A DNA stretch of 64,000 bases from Desulfurivibrionaceae bacterium (lineage in GTDB: Bacteria; Desulfobacterota; Desulfobulbia; Desulfobulbales; VMSU01), in contig JAQYVV010000005.1 in NCBI GenBank assembly GCA_030145275.1, positions 1 through 64,000 on the forward strand. Direction: 5' to 3'. Below the pieces are notes generated by a model, which was not told the origin of the DNA, did no database searches, and saw nothing but the letters and a program-made list of their open reading frames with translations. Every line of letters begins with the position of its first letter. Positions within the stretch are counted from its first letter, which is position 1. Made by a program: the position numbers and the translations under genes. This document shows, piece by piece, positions 19,401 to 28,122 of the stretch.

Positions 19401-19509
19401 CTGCTCCAGAGGGAGGCGATCAGGCTGACCAGCTATACTCCCCTCCCCCCCCTTGTATGCTGGGCGGACTGATTACCTCCCTCTGGAGCGGACAGAATCT
19501 TCGCTTACC
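19401..19509. repeat. Family G hairpin with adjacent degenerate module
   Basis: CTGCTCCAGAGGGAGG (19401-19416) pairs with CCTCCCTCTGGAGCGG (19476-19491), 15 of 16 bases. The interior shares GCGATCAGGCTGAC with family A. A degenerate module, CAGAATCTTCGCTTACC (19493-19509), follows directly. It lies in the 200-bp gap before cheR. Confidence 0.65.
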
Positions 19510-19561
19510 CTATGCGGAATAGTTGCAGCCAAATAACCACACTGACGGAGTTTAATCATCA

Positions 19562-20398
19562 ATGATCTGTGACCTTGATGTATATGATTTTGATCGGCTC
19601 GCTGAGGTGATTTATCGTAAAGCCGGTATTCGCTTTGAGCAAAAAAAAATATATTTCCTAGCCAAAAGGGTGTGGAAAAGGATGCAGGCCCTGGGTATCA
19701 AAACCCCCGGTAATTATGTTAGATATTTAAAGTTCCAAGACCATAGCGGTACTGAATTGCAGCATTTTTTAAATCTACTTACCGTAAACGAGACCTATTT
19801 TTTTCGCGATTTCAGTCAGTTGCAGGCCTTTGCTGAATATTGCCTTGAAAAGACGATAAGTAAAAAAAAAGAGATTGGTGATAGAACTATCAGGATATGG
19901 TCGGCTGGGTGCTCCTCCGGAGAAGAACCTTATACCCTCGCAATTATTCTTCTGGAAATGCTCGATGACCCAACAGAGTGGGATATCAAAATACTTGCCA
20001 GTGATATTGACCAGGAAGTAATAAAAAAGGCCAGGGCTGGGGTATATAAGCCAAGAAGTCTCAAAGACGTGCCGGCTGAATATATCCAGAAATATTTCCG
20101 CCAAGCAGCAGGTATGTATCATCTTGATGACGAAACGAAAAATATGGTTAATTTCCGGCACATCAATCTATCTGATCGGTGGCAGATACGAAAATGTAAC
20201 AATTATGATTTTATATTCTGCCGTAATGTGCTGATTTATTTTGATGATATTTCACGTAAAAAAGTAGTGGATCATTTTTATATTGCCTTGAATAACGGTG
20301 GGTATATTTTTCTTGGTTCCAGCGAATCGGCAAGTCGTATCAATCCGGCCTTCAAAATCGAAAAATCTGGAAGTCACTTGGTCTATCGTAAAAAATAA
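19562..20398 (+). CDS. cheR: Chemoreceptor methyltransferase CheR
   Basis: 278 residues. N-terminal helical CheR domain (NLLTVNETYFFRD) and a SAM-dependent methyltransferase domain with IWSAGCSSGEEPYTLA, LASDID and the FCRNVLIYFD motif. It methylates glutamates on chemoreceptors using S-adenosylmethionine. It is followed 33 bp later by a CheY gene. A clear ribosome site is not visible. Confidence 0.95.
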   Translation: MICDLDVYDFDRLAEVIYRKAGIRFEQKKIYFLAKRVWKRMQALGIKTPGNYVRYLKFQDHSGTELQHFLNLLTVNETYFFRDFSQLQAFAEYCLEKTISKKKEIGDRTIRIWSAGCSSGEEPYTLAIILLEMLDDPTEWDIKILASDIDQEVIKKARAGVYKPRSLKDVPAEYIQKYFRQAAGMYHLDDETKNMVNFRHINLSDRWQIRKCNNYDFIFCRNVLIYFDDISRKKVVDHFYIALNNGGYIFLGSSESASRINPAFKIEKSGSHLVYRKK

Positions 20399-20431
20399 CC
20401 TCTGACGGCCTAATTAAAATGGTTTGATAAT

Positions 20432-20791
20432 ATGAAATATGTACTTGTGGTGGATGATTCAAGATTTGTCAGAAATTTCCATACCAATCTTCTCAAGGCT
20501 GCCGGTCTTAAGGCTGAAGGAGCTGTTGATGGTGTTGATGCCCTGGAAAAATCACTGGGCCGGAAATATGATCTGATTCTTACTGATATTAACATGCCCA
20601 ATATGGATGGTATCGTCTTTACGGAAACGTATCGTCAGAGAGATAAAAAAACACCAATTATTGTAATATCAACGCAGGCGGAACAAGCTAACAAGGACAA
20701 GGCAATTTTGGCAGGGGCCAATCTTTATATCGTAAAACCCGTGAAGCCCAATAACTTGGTGCTCCATATAAAAATGCTTATTGGCGAGTAA
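20432..20791 (+). CDS. cheY: CheY-like single-domain response regulator
   Basis: 119 residues: VVDDS, Asp52 in LILTDINMPNMDG, Thr/Ser in VIST, Lys in IVKPVKP. No output domain. The last codon and stop (GAG TAA) are partly made by element B2; before that insertion the gene read GAT TGA, so only the final residue changed from Asp to Glu. Likely phosphorylated by the CheA encoded at 21291. Confidence 0.93.
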   Translation: MKYVLVVDDSRFVRNFHTNLLKAAGLKAEGAVDGVDALEKSLGRKYDLILTDINMPNMDGIVFTETYRQRDKKTPIIVISTQAEQANKDKAILAGANLYIVKPVKPNNLVLHIKMLIGE

Positions 20792-20938
20792 CTATTCAGC
20801 TGCACCCCATCTGCGCGCGAACAGTCCTTCCAGTATACCGATGTATCGCTGAAAGGACTGTTCACACACACCTGGGGCACATCTAAACAGTTACATTCGG
20901 TGGTTATGCCCGTTTTTTGGCCCTACCTGAATAGTTAC
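20788..20938. mobile_element. Family B MITE, copy B2 (module-free)
   Basis: 151 bp with termini GTAACTATTCAG and CTGAATAGTTAC. It is flanked by a perfect 8-bp target duplication ATTGGCGA (20780-20787 and 20939-20946). It has no protein-coding capacity. It is the shortest full-length B copy and contains none of the 17/25-bp modules found in B3, B4 and B6, so it serves as the empty reference. Confidence 0.92.
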
Positions 20939-20984
20939 ATTGGCGATTGACCAGGCTACCTTAGCTTTAAGGAGATAACGCGGT

Positions 20985-21272
20985 ATGAAGTTGTATAAGA
21001 GAAAAGGCAAATTGAGCATAACCATGCCGGAGAAAGCTGTTTATACCTGTGTTGCAGAACAGCATGGGAAAATTTGTGCATGGCTAAAAGAAGATGTAGA
21101 GGAAATTATCATCAAAGTAAAGCCTCTCAAAAAAATTGATAGTACCTGGTTTACCTTATTTCTGGCAATTAAAAATGTATCCCAGAAAAAAGGGATTAAT
21201 TTCGCCGTAGAAGGTGAATCTGAGGAGTTAAACAGGATTTCCAGGCTTTATAATATTAGGCTACACCCATAA
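20985..21272 (+). CDS. STAS-like domain protein
   Basis: 95 residues. The fold pattern (short strands, conserved DSTWFTLFLAIKNVSQKKG helix region) resembles STAS/anti-sigma antagonist domains, with a Ser in the IDSTW position where such proteins are phosphorylated or bind partners. AAGGAG precedes the ATG. It lies 18 bp before the large CheA, so it may be an output or regulatory partner. The assignment rests on overall pattern. Confidence 0.6.
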   Translation: MKLYKRKGKLSITMPEKAVYTCVAEQHGKICAWLKEDVEEIIIKVKPLKKIDSTWFTLFLAIKNVSQKKGINFAVEGESEELNRISRLYNIRLHP

Positions 21273-21290
21273 CCTATTCCGGAGTTTAAT

Positions 21291-24200
21291 GTGGATAAGG
21301 AAATGCAGTCCTTAATTAATGAGTTCGTGCAGGAATCAGAGGAAGTTCTGGATAATATTGCTGACGATATTATCAGGGCCGAGGCAGAAACTGAATATAT
21401 TGACATTATCAACTCCATATTCAGGGGGGTTCATACCATAAAAGGCACGTCCGCCATGCTTGATGGTATGGAAATATCTGTATTTGCTCACAGTATGGAA
21501 GGGATGCTCAATGCATTAAGGGATAAAGAGCTTGAGCTTGATGCTGATATAGTCGACCTTGTCTTGACCGGATGTGATCAACTTCGCAACATGATGCTTG
21601 CTTTTAAGGCAGGCAATACAATACAGGCAGATGAAGAACTTATGGGTACTTACAAGTCCTATCGTGTTCCTCCTGACAAACTGAAAAAACCGGTTGCAGA
21701 TAAAGATACAGCAGATAAAGAGGGTGTCTCAGTGGAAAATACCCATGAAGTAGACAATGTTTCGGGGCTGCCCACAGAAGCTTCTAGTAAATTTGCATCT
21801 CTAATGGAGCAGAAGCTCAAATTTTTCAAAATAAATCTTACCCATACAGAAAAAGATCTGGCCATGGGTAAAGACCCCCAGGATATACTAACCATATTGC
21901 AGGATAATGCCTCGGCCATTTATGTTAACTCAAACTTTGTTTTTGAGGCAGAAAGCCTGCAGGATTTTTCCCCTTTTGCCATAAATATCAAAGCGCAAAT
22001 CTATATTGCTACCGAGCTGCAGGTACTTGAGGTTTTCAACCTTTTCGATGACATGTCTCTGATGGATATTGAGGAGCTGCCCGTCAAAAGCAAAACCGAA
22101 GTCCCCGTTCCAGAAGAAACTTCAGCGGGTCATATCACTATCGATGCGGAAGACCTCAGGGAGTTTCTCTTAGGTTGTCAGGAACATATAGAGATAATGG
22201 AAAAGGCGGTTATGGACTATGAAGAAACTGGTTCAGCCGAGTCTATAAATGAACTGTTTCGCGGAGCCCATACTATAAAAGGTGATGCCGATTATATGCA
22301 GATGGAACAAACAGCCAAGTTTGCCCATGAACTGGAAAATGTTTTATCCCGCCTGCGCGAGGGAGAATTAGAAAGAAATAGTGAAATTATAGATTTATTA
22401 CTTAAATCAGTAGACTGTTTAAAGGATATTATAGAGCGTCTGGCCAGAGGCGAAAAAATAAGCACTTTACCACCTATCTACAGGGATTTACGCACTCTCT
22501 GTGGCGTGCCGGAAACCGCCAGGGAGGCTGAGTCCCCAAGTGAACCCATAGTACCCGATGAGCTTCACGGACTTGGAGAAGACACCAGAGAGGTCTTTCT
22601 CGAGCAGGTAATTCAACAGCATGCTGTTCTTAAAAGGTATGGTCATCCTCCTCTGGAAAAAGAGAGGCGTGAAATAATTGCCAGGGCCGTTAGCGGACTT
22701 AAAAGTGCAGCTAATTTTGTCAATCTACCAAGTTTTACAGCTATAGTGGACAGAGCCTCTGCTGCTATTAAGGGTGATGAAGATAAGTTGATGAACGCTG
22801 TTTCTTCCCTGGAAAGTTTTATTACAGGTTTGAGTCAAGGACCAAGAACGATTGGGCAGATTCTTGTTGATGAAGGTAAGGTCCTTGAATGTGATGTTGA
22901 TGCAGCCCTGCAGCAACAAAAAACATTGGGGAAAATACTGGTCGATCAGGGTAAGGTCACGGAAGATGAGGTTAGTGATGCACTTGCAGAACAGAAGCCG
23001 ATGGGGAGAATACTGGTTGATCAGGGTAAGATAAAAGAAGCAGATGTGGAAGATGCCCTGCAGAAACAGGAAGTTATTGAGGTTGCCAGTCAGCTTAAGG
23101 AGACTGCTATAAGCAGGGAAATCCGCACCATGAGGGTGGATGAGGGAAAGATAGAGAGTTTTTCCAACCTCATTGGTGAAATGCTTATTGCCCGTAATTC
23201 TTATGAGTATCTGCTCGGTGAATCGACATCTAATGTAGGAAGCAGCGGTGGGATGAAAAACCTCAAGGATAATCTGCATCTTTTTTCACGCCTTGTTAAT
23301 GATATGCACCACGGCATAATGGCCATGCGAATGATACCTATCCAGGGCATCTTTAAAAAATTTAATCGTGTCGTTCGTGATATTTCCAAAAAACAGCATA
23401 AGCTGATAACCCTCGTCATTCAGGGTGAAGAGACTGAGATAGATAAAAAGGTAGCAGATATAATCTCAGACCCATTAATCCATCTGATAAGAAACTCTTG
23501 CGATCACGGGATCGAATTGCCTGAAGTCCGTAAGGCCGCCAATAAACCAGAAATGGGTACTGTTATCCTTTCTGCAGGCCAGGAAGGCGGGAATCTGGTT
23601 ATCAAGATAATCGATGACGGTAATGGCATAGATGGTGAAAGGTTAAAGGCCAAGGCGGCTGAAAACGGGGTTGATGTGGAAAATATGACTGATAACCAAA
23701 TTCTCGGTCTTATTTTTGTGCCCGGCCTTTCCATCAAAGAAAAGGCGACGGATCTTTCTGGTCGTGGTGTTGGCATGGATGTGGTTAAAAGTACCATCGA
23801 TTCCCTGAAAGGAACAGTCCAGGTTCATTCCGAAATGGGCAAAGGTAGTGAGTTGGCTCTTAGCATACCAATGACCATGGGGATTTCCGTTATTCTGCTT
23901 ATTGAAATATCGGATCAAAGCTATGGGATTCCTTTTGAACAGGTACTAGAAGCAATAAAAATTGAACCTTCTCAATTACATTGCAGCAGCAAAAGCATGT
24001 TTTTTCATTATCGTCACCAAATAATCCCGGTAGATTTTTTGGAGAATTATCTGGTTGATAATGGTGCATCGCCTAAAGTTGTTGATTTTAATAGCGAGGC
24101 GGAATTATCCCTGGTAATTCTCAACGCCGGTAATCGTAATTTTGCCGTTATAGTTGATTGTTTTGTCAAAAATATGGAGGTAGCCATAAAACCACTGCCG

Positions 24201-24293
24201 GGAAATCTTACCGGTATAGACTTGGTAAGTGGTTCATCAATCCTGGGAAATGGGCAGCTTGTCTTAATTCTTAATCCCGAAAAAATCGTTTAA
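21291..24293 (+). CDS. cheA: Large CheA hybrid kinase with two Hpt domains
   Basis: 1000 residues, GTG start with GGAG 6 nt upstream. First Hpt with H48 (GVHTIKGTSAM), a CheY-binding-like P2 region (about 170-260), a second Hpt with H327 (GAHTIKGDADYM), then three short repeats of the type GxILVDQGKVxExDVxxAL (about 522-600) like those in type II secretion ATPase N-termini. The dimerisation/ATPase core follows (LIRNSCDHGIE, DDGNGID, GRGVGMDVV), then a C-terminal CheW domain. No receiver domain is fused; the two separate CheY genes flanking it probably accept the phosphate. Two phosphohistidines allow two parallel outputs. Confidence 0.93.
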   Translation: MDKEMQSLINEFVQESEEVLDNIADDIIRAEAETEYIDIINSIFRGVHTIKGTSAMLDGMEISVFAHSMEGMLNALRDKELELDADIVDLVLTGCDQLRNMMLAFKAGNTIQADEELMGTYKSYRVPPDKLKKPVADKDTADKEGVSVENTHEVDNVSGLPTEASSKFASLMEQKLKFFKINLTHTEKDLAMGKDPQDILTILQDNASAIYVNSNFVFEAESLQDFSPFAINIKAQIYIATELQVLEVFNLFDDMSLMDIEELPVKSKTEVPVPEETSAGHITIDAEDLREFLLGCQEHIEIMEKAVMDYEETGSAESINELFRGAHTIKGDADYMQMEQTAKFAHELENVLSRLREGELERNSEIIDLLLKSVDCLKDIIERLARGEKISTLPPIYRDLRTLCGVPETAREAESPSEPIVPDELHGLGEDTREVFLEQVIQQHAVLKRYGHPPLEKERREIIARAVSGLKSAANFVNLPSFTAIVDRASAAIKGDEDKLMNAVSSLESFITGLSQGPRTIGQILVDEGKVLECDVDAALQQQKTLGKILVDQGKVTEDEVSDALAEQKPMGRILVDQGKIKEADVEDALQKQEVIEVASQLKETAISREIRTMRVDEGKIESFSNLIGEMLIARNSYEYLLGESTSNVGSSGGMKNLKDNLHLFSRLVNDMHHGIMAMRMIPIQGIFKKFNRVVRDISKKQHKLITLVIQGEETEIDKKVADIISDPLIHLIRNSCDHGIELPEVRKAANKPEMGTVILSAGQEGGNLVIKIIDDGNGIDGERLKAKAAENGVDVENMTDNQILGLIFVPGLSIKEKATDLSGRGVGMDVVKSTIDSLKGTVQVHSEMGKGSELALSIPMTMGISVILLIEISDQSYGIPFEQVLEAIKIEPSQLHCSSKSMFFHYRHQIIPVDFLENYLVDNGASPKVVDFNSEAELSLVILNAGNRNFAVIVDCFVKNMEVAIKPLPGNLTGIDLVSGSSILGNGQLVLILNPEKIV

Positions 24294-24311
24294 GCATAAG
24301 GTGGTTAAATC

Positions 24312-24481
24312 GTAACCGTTTAGAACATTCCTCTCAAATAACAAAATTCTGGAACTCCGGCTCAAAACATGCCGGAAAGACGAAATAAATCCCTAAGTCG
24401 TCATCCCTGAATGTCTTTATCAGGGATCCATGTTACTGCTAAAATAGAGGCCGGTCCCCGGTTAGTTCGCTGAATAGTTAC
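24312..24481. repeat. Composite repeat region (B-like ends, D-like hairpins)
   Basis: GTAACCGTTTAG at the left and CTGAATAGTTAC at the right resemble family B ends. Inside are a CCGG...CCGG hairpin and a CATCCCTGAATGTCTTTATC type hairpin like family D (63236). No target duplication or module was found. It fills the gap between the large CheA and the second receiver gene. Confidence 0.5.
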
Positions 24482-24507
24482 CCTTAAGTCAACATAAAGA
24501 GTATGTA

Positions 24508-24906
24508 ATGAAAACATTAATTATCGAAGATGAATTAACGGCGAGATTCTTGTTAAAAAATTTTCTCATTGATTGTGGTCAGTGTGACGAGGCGGTTGAT
24601 GGTGCGGAAGGTGTTAAGCTTTTTGAGAGAGCCCTGAAGGAGGGTGCTCCGTACGATCTTGTCTGTTTGGACATCGTCATGCCCAATGTTGATGGCCATG
24701 AGGCATTAAAGCGAATAAGGCAGATTGAAAGGGACTTTAATGTCAAGCATCGCAATGGGGTCCATGTCGTTATGATAACCGTCAAGGATGATATGGAGAA
24801 TATAAAAAATGCTTTTGGACGTGAATGCTCCTCATATATTAAAAAACCAATCGACAAGAAGAAACTTTTAGATACACTTAGAGGACTTGGATTTGAGCTG
24901 GAATAG
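24508..24906 (+). CDS. CheY-like single-domain response regulator
   Basis: 132 residues: IIEDE, Asp55 in LVCLDIVMPNVDGHEAL, Thr in MITV, Lys in IKKPIDKKKL. It has the slightly longer alpha4 region typical of CheY proteins in non-flagellar systems. Second candidate phosphate acceptor for the CheA ending 214 bp upstream. Its end converges on the minus-strand ATPase-like gene. Confidence 0.9.
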   Translation: MKTLIIEDELTARFLLKNFLIDCGQCDEAVDGAEGVKLFERALKEGAPYDLVCLDIVMPNVDGHEALKRIRQIERDFNVKHRNGVHVVMITVKDDMENIKNAFGRECSSYIKKPIDKKKLLDTLRGLGFELE

Positions 24907-24940
24907 ACATAAATTTCATCATTCCTCTGTCACCCCTGCA

Positions 24941-25492
24941 TTAATGCGATAACTCAGGAACGATCTCCAAGTTTATTTCTGCTTCATATCTGGCGCCACA
25001 TCCCATAGGACTATACACTGAAATATCCCCACCCAAAATGATTGCGATGCATTTGGCGATGCAGAGATTGTTCGGCAAGGTGGATGATCCACTTGACTCT
25101 TGCCTGGACGGTTGAAACATCATCTTTTGCATTTGAGGTGGTATTCCCATCCCGGTGGTGGTTAAACAGAAATTGATTCGATGGTGTTGATTGCTTTCTG
25201 GGATTGACTTAACGTCCAAGACAACACCACCATCGTCGATATGATTGAGAGAGTAAAAGGCCATATTGTTGATGAGATCTTTGATTTGCGCCGCGTTTCC
25301 TTTAAAAAAACGAGGCATGTCTGGTGCTATTCTTATTGCAAAAAACAAGTGCTGTTTCTCTAAAAAATCAGCGAATTTAGCCCCTAATTTCGCAATTAAA
25401 TGGCGCAGATCAATGTCACTGTTTGTTAAAGCAATCTTGCTGGCACCAAAAAAGGCTACTTGTTCACGCCCATATGTTCCATCTTTTATCAT
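24941..25492 (-). CDS. Stand-alone, degenerate histidine-kinase ATPase-like protein
   Basis: 183 residues that align with a HATPase domain only: N box region IKDLINNMAFYSLNH, G1-like TTTGMGIP, and final GCGARYEAEINLEI. There is no dimerisation/phosphoacceptor domain. The G1 box has Thr where the adenine-binding Asp (DxGxG) is expected, so ATP binding is doubtful. It may be a pseudo-kinase partner of the chemosensory cluster. Converges with the receiver gene at 24508. Confidence 0.6.
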   Translation of the reverse strand: MIKDGTYGREQVAFFGASKIALTNSDIDLRHLIAKLGAKFADFLEKQHLFFAIRIAPDMPRFFKGNAAQIKDLINNMAFYSLNHIDDGGVVLDVKSIPESNQHHRINFCLTTTGMGIPPQMQKMMFQPSRQESSGSSTLPNNLCIAKCIAIILGGDISVYSPMGCGARYEAEINLEIVPELSH

Positions 25493-25828
25493 GTTGACAT
25501 TCTCCCCTCTGAAATTTTTTCATTACGTGTCTACTATAAGGATTTTTGCTATATTTGTGCCAGTTGAAATAAAATATAGATTAAATTTACTTTGCTGGGC
25601 GGGCAGAGAGAATTAGGTAAGGCAAGGAGGATGATGTGGGAAGTATTTTCGGGGAAAAACCTGCAACAAATTGTTCTGGGGTGCAAGCTAATATTGTAGT
25701 TGTAAAATAGCTTAGTGACTGCGTCAAAAGATTTAATGGCTATTGGCCGTTGCAACATTTGTTGCAGGGAGATGCTTTTACCCCCCCCTAAAAAAACTAA
25801 ACAATCACCAGCATAAGACAGTTGTTAT
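25493..25828. other. Intergenic region with perfect inverted repeat
   Basis: 336 bp. A perfect inverted repeat TGCAACA-TT-TGTTGCA lies at 25751-25766, and a related GCAACAAATTGTT lies about 90 bp upstream, so it could be a pair of operator sites. AAGGAGG at 25624-25630 precedes GTG 25636 by 5 nt; this opens a 24-codon frame to 25710, which I regard as a weak small-ORF candidate only. Confidence 0.4.
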
Positions 25829-26521
25829 TTAGTTTATAGGAGTATTGCCATATCCCATGATTAACCCAGCCACTTGAAAGAGGGAAATATTGAGGTCATG
25901 GACAGCTTGGCTCCAGCTTTTACCTGCCTGATGTTGTTTTGCTATTGCTGTGGGCTGAATCCCTTTTTTATGGGACAAAATAAAAACCAGGGACATCTCT
26001 TTTTCATTCAAGCCTGACTGCCTTAATTGTTGGACAGCTTGGGGTGGTACACTATAAAATTCAGTTATAAGGGTATTAGCAATTCGGGGTCCGACAATCT
26101 CGACATCCTTACCCTTCAGCAGTTCGATCAACAGAATATCTTTACTGGCCTTTGCAGATATTTCAGGCATAGATAAAATCTCTTTCCATGCTTTTTTCTG
26201 TTTTCTCAGATTTAACAGTTGTTGAAGCTCATATCCGCAAATCTGAGAAGCCCGTAATGCGATAATGAGATCTAAATGTGTCGCGCCTCCCTTCATCTTC
26301 AGGAAAACTATTTGTCTTTTAGGAATATTGTACATCTTAGACATTAAACTGTTAAAGCTGGTTGCCAAGAGGTACTCATCTGAGCCAAATCGATCAGCAG
26401 GATCGTAGACTCTATTCTTAAAACAGTGGCAGGAATTGGTTTCTGCAGAAAAAATATCCTGGGATGTCATAAGGAAACCAATAACGCAAAGAGAAATAAT
26501 AATAGATCTGGGCAGCTTCAA
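25829..26521 (-). CDS. Secreted protein of unknown function
   Basis: 230 residues. The N-terminus (MKLPRSIIISLCVIGFLM...FSAETN) is a clear Sec signal peptide. The mature part begins with a CHCF cysteine pair and is largely helical, with no motif I recognise. Presumably periplasmic. Runs upstream of nothing obvious on the same strand; 60 bp separate it from the cupin gene that precedes it, so they could share a transcript. Confidence 0.7.
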   Translation of the reverse strand: MKLPRSIIISLCVIGFLMTSQDIFSAETNSCHCFKNRVYDPADRFGSDEYLLATSFNSLMSKMYNIPKRQIVFLKMKGGATHLDLIIALRASQICGYELQQLLNLRKQKKAWKEILSMPEISAKASKDILLIELLKGKDVEIVGPRIANTLITEFYSVPPQAVQQLRQSGLNEKEMSLVFILSHKKGIQPTAIAKQHQAGKSWSQAVHDLNISLFQVAGLIMGYGNTPIN

Positions 26522-26581
26522 GATTTTGGCTCCTATTTTCTTGGATTAGCGTCCTGGCGGAGTTCTTTGGAAACTTTCTTA

Positions 26582-26896
26582 CTAGATTGGCGGAGCAATA
26601 GTTACGATAATTCTCATATCAGTTCTTGCTTTAACACCGTGAGGCACACTAATGTCACAGACAAGCATATCACCGGTTTTTGCGGGTATAGATGAATCAT
26701 CACCAAGAAATTCACCTTCCCCTTCAATGACTATCATGCTCAATTGTCCCTCAATATCGTGGGAATGGACGGGGAAAAGCTGACCAGCTCCTATATTAAA
26801 GTTAATGATTTTAAAATAGGCGGAATCGTGAAGCACAAAATTTTTGATCGCTATTGGGCTAAATTCTCTTGTCTGATCCAATTGAATCTTTTTCAT
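26582..26896 (-). CDS. Small cupin-domain protein
   Basis: 104 residues with a single cupin barrel: the metal-binding motif is seen in FPVHSHDIEGQLSMIVIEGEG and PHGVKAR in the second half (His residues HSH and PHG). Single cupins of this size serve as metal-dependent enzymes or small-molecule sensors; the substrate cannot be told. Likely first gene of a two-gene minus-strand unit with the secreted protein. Confidence 0.8.
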   Translation of the reverse strand: MKKIQLDQTREFSPIAIKNFVLHDSAYFKIINFNIGAGQLFPVHSHDIEGQLSMIVIEGEGEFLGDDSSIPAKTGDMLVCDISVPHGVKARTDMRIIVTIAPPI

Positions 26897-27004
26897 TATA
26901 GATCTCCATGTTGAATTATAAAAACAGGTGTCTTAACATCATTTAATTATAGGTACACCCAATTTATATGAGGTGATAATATATCACGAATATATCCCCG
27001 GTCA

Positions 27005-27018
27005 TTGACTTAAATCAA
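27005..27018. promoter_or_regulatory. FNR-like binding site
   Basis: TTGACTTAAATCAA matches the FNR/CRP half-sites TTGAT-N4-ATCAA at 9 of 10 positions. It lies between the divergent cupin gene and the zinc-ribbon gene, in a 327-bp region that otherwise shows only AT-rich sequence. It could give anaerobic or redox control to either side. Confidence 0.45.
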
Positions 27019-27223
27019 ATGATGAAAATCACTATGCAGTGAAGCAAAATAACCGTGTGACCAAGCCTCTTATAAATAAAAAAAGATGGATCCCTCGACT
27101 ATACTTTTCTAAGTCCATGTCATCTGCGATGCCATCAAGATTGACATCAGCACAACCATTGTTTACACTCTCTGTCTTTCTAAAAACTTTGCAACAGAAG
27201 TCCTATCCAAGGAGGAGAGGAAA

Positions 27224-27391
27224 ATGAAATTATGGGTTACACCGAAGGGAGACAAATGGCTCTGCAACGAGTGTCAAAAAGAATTACAAGAAGTTATAGA
27301 GCAGGAGAAATGGCGTGCCGCCCTTGAAAAATTTGAACCCATGCTCAGATGCTCAGAATGCAATCATGGCGATGTGGAAATTTTCGATTAA
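27224..27391 (+). CDS. Small zinc-ribbon-like protein
   Basis: 55 residues starting MKLWVTPKGDKWLCNECQKE. Two CxxC pairs (CNEC and CSEC, about 30 residues apart) suggest one zinc or iron site. A strong ribosome site AAGGAGGAGAGG lies 4 nt before the ATG. 23 bp later begins a membrane protein gene, so they are probably co-transcribed. Function unknown. Confidence 0.75.
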   Translation: MKLWVTPKGDKWLCNECQKELQEVIEQEKWRAALEKFEPMLRCSECNHGDVEIFD

Positions 27392-27414
27392 ATCATAGAA
27401 CTTAGGAGGGCTGC

Positions 27415-27822
27415 ATGCGAATAATTATCATTTTAATCCTGAGCCTTCTTTTTCTTCTTGTTCTATTTGTGAGCGATTTTTTCCTGACCAATGTCATCAA
27501 AGAAAAAGTAAATGAGTGTAATAGACAGACCCAGGAACATAACAATTTCAAAGCAGTCACCCTTTTTAAAATCATACTGCTCAGCGCCCTTGTTTGGTTG
27601 CTCCCTTTAGAACTTCTTCCTGAAGCCTTTAAACTCGAATACAAAATAATCCTAACCCTTCTTTATTGGTCTATTCTATTCTTCCTTATCTTCTACTACC
27701 TGAGCAAAAAAACAACCAGTCTTCTTGCCCAAAAGAGTTGGGCACTTTTAGTAATCCCGGCTTTTATTAGTGGTATTATTATTGTGCCATTCTTTGTAAT
27801 CATGAAAGAACTTTTCCGCTAA
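27415..27822 (+). CDS. Small integral membrane protein, unknown
   Basis: 135 residues with an N-terminal membrane segment (about 1-25) and three more hydrophobic segments (about 50-70, 78-97, 105-130). No motif recognised. Ribosome site AGGAGG. The stop TAA lies in the left end of repeat element C3 (CTAATCCGG), so the C-terminus may have been set by the element. Confidence 0.7.
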   Translation: MRIIIILILSLLFLLVLFVSDFFLTNVIKEKVNECNRQTQEHNNFKAVTLFKIILLSALVWLLPLELLPEAFKLEYKIILTLLYWSILFFLIFYYLSKKTTSLLAQKSWALLVIPAFISGIIIVPFFVIMKELFR

Positions 27823-28122
27823 TCCGGATAAACCGGAAATAAGTGCCTTAACAGTAGAGTGTTACATTTTTATTTCAAAATACTTTGTAACTGTTCAGCT
27901 GCACCCCATCTGCGCGCGAACAGGACTTCCAGCATACCGATGTATCGAAGTCTCACTTTGTTCGCTTATCTGCTGAAAGGCCTGTTTACACACACCTGGG
28001 GCACATCTAAACAGTTACAACTAGGTGGTTATGCCCCGCTTTTGGGCCCTACCTGAATAGTTAAAATACTTTTTAGTATTTGGTGTTTTTTTATGACAGG
28101 AATTCAACGTTAAGGCACTAAA
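27819..28122. repeat. Family C element, copy C3, with a family B element nested inside
   Basis: Left end CTAATCCGGATAAACCGG...AAGTGCCTTAAC; right end GTTAAGGCACTAAA, which abuts the ATG of the helicase gene. Element B3 (27887-28064) has inserted in the middle. The whole space between two genes is therefore repeat DNA. Confidence 0.75.
27887..28064. mobile_element. Family B MITE, copy B3
   Basis: 178 bp, from GTAACTGTTCAG to CTGAATAGTTAA (last base changed). It is flanked by an 8-bp duplication AATACTTT (27879-27886 and 28065-28072). Compared with B2 it has one extra 25-bp module (27946-27970) in GATGTATC/GCTGAAAGG. Inserted into family C element C3. Confidence 0.9.
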
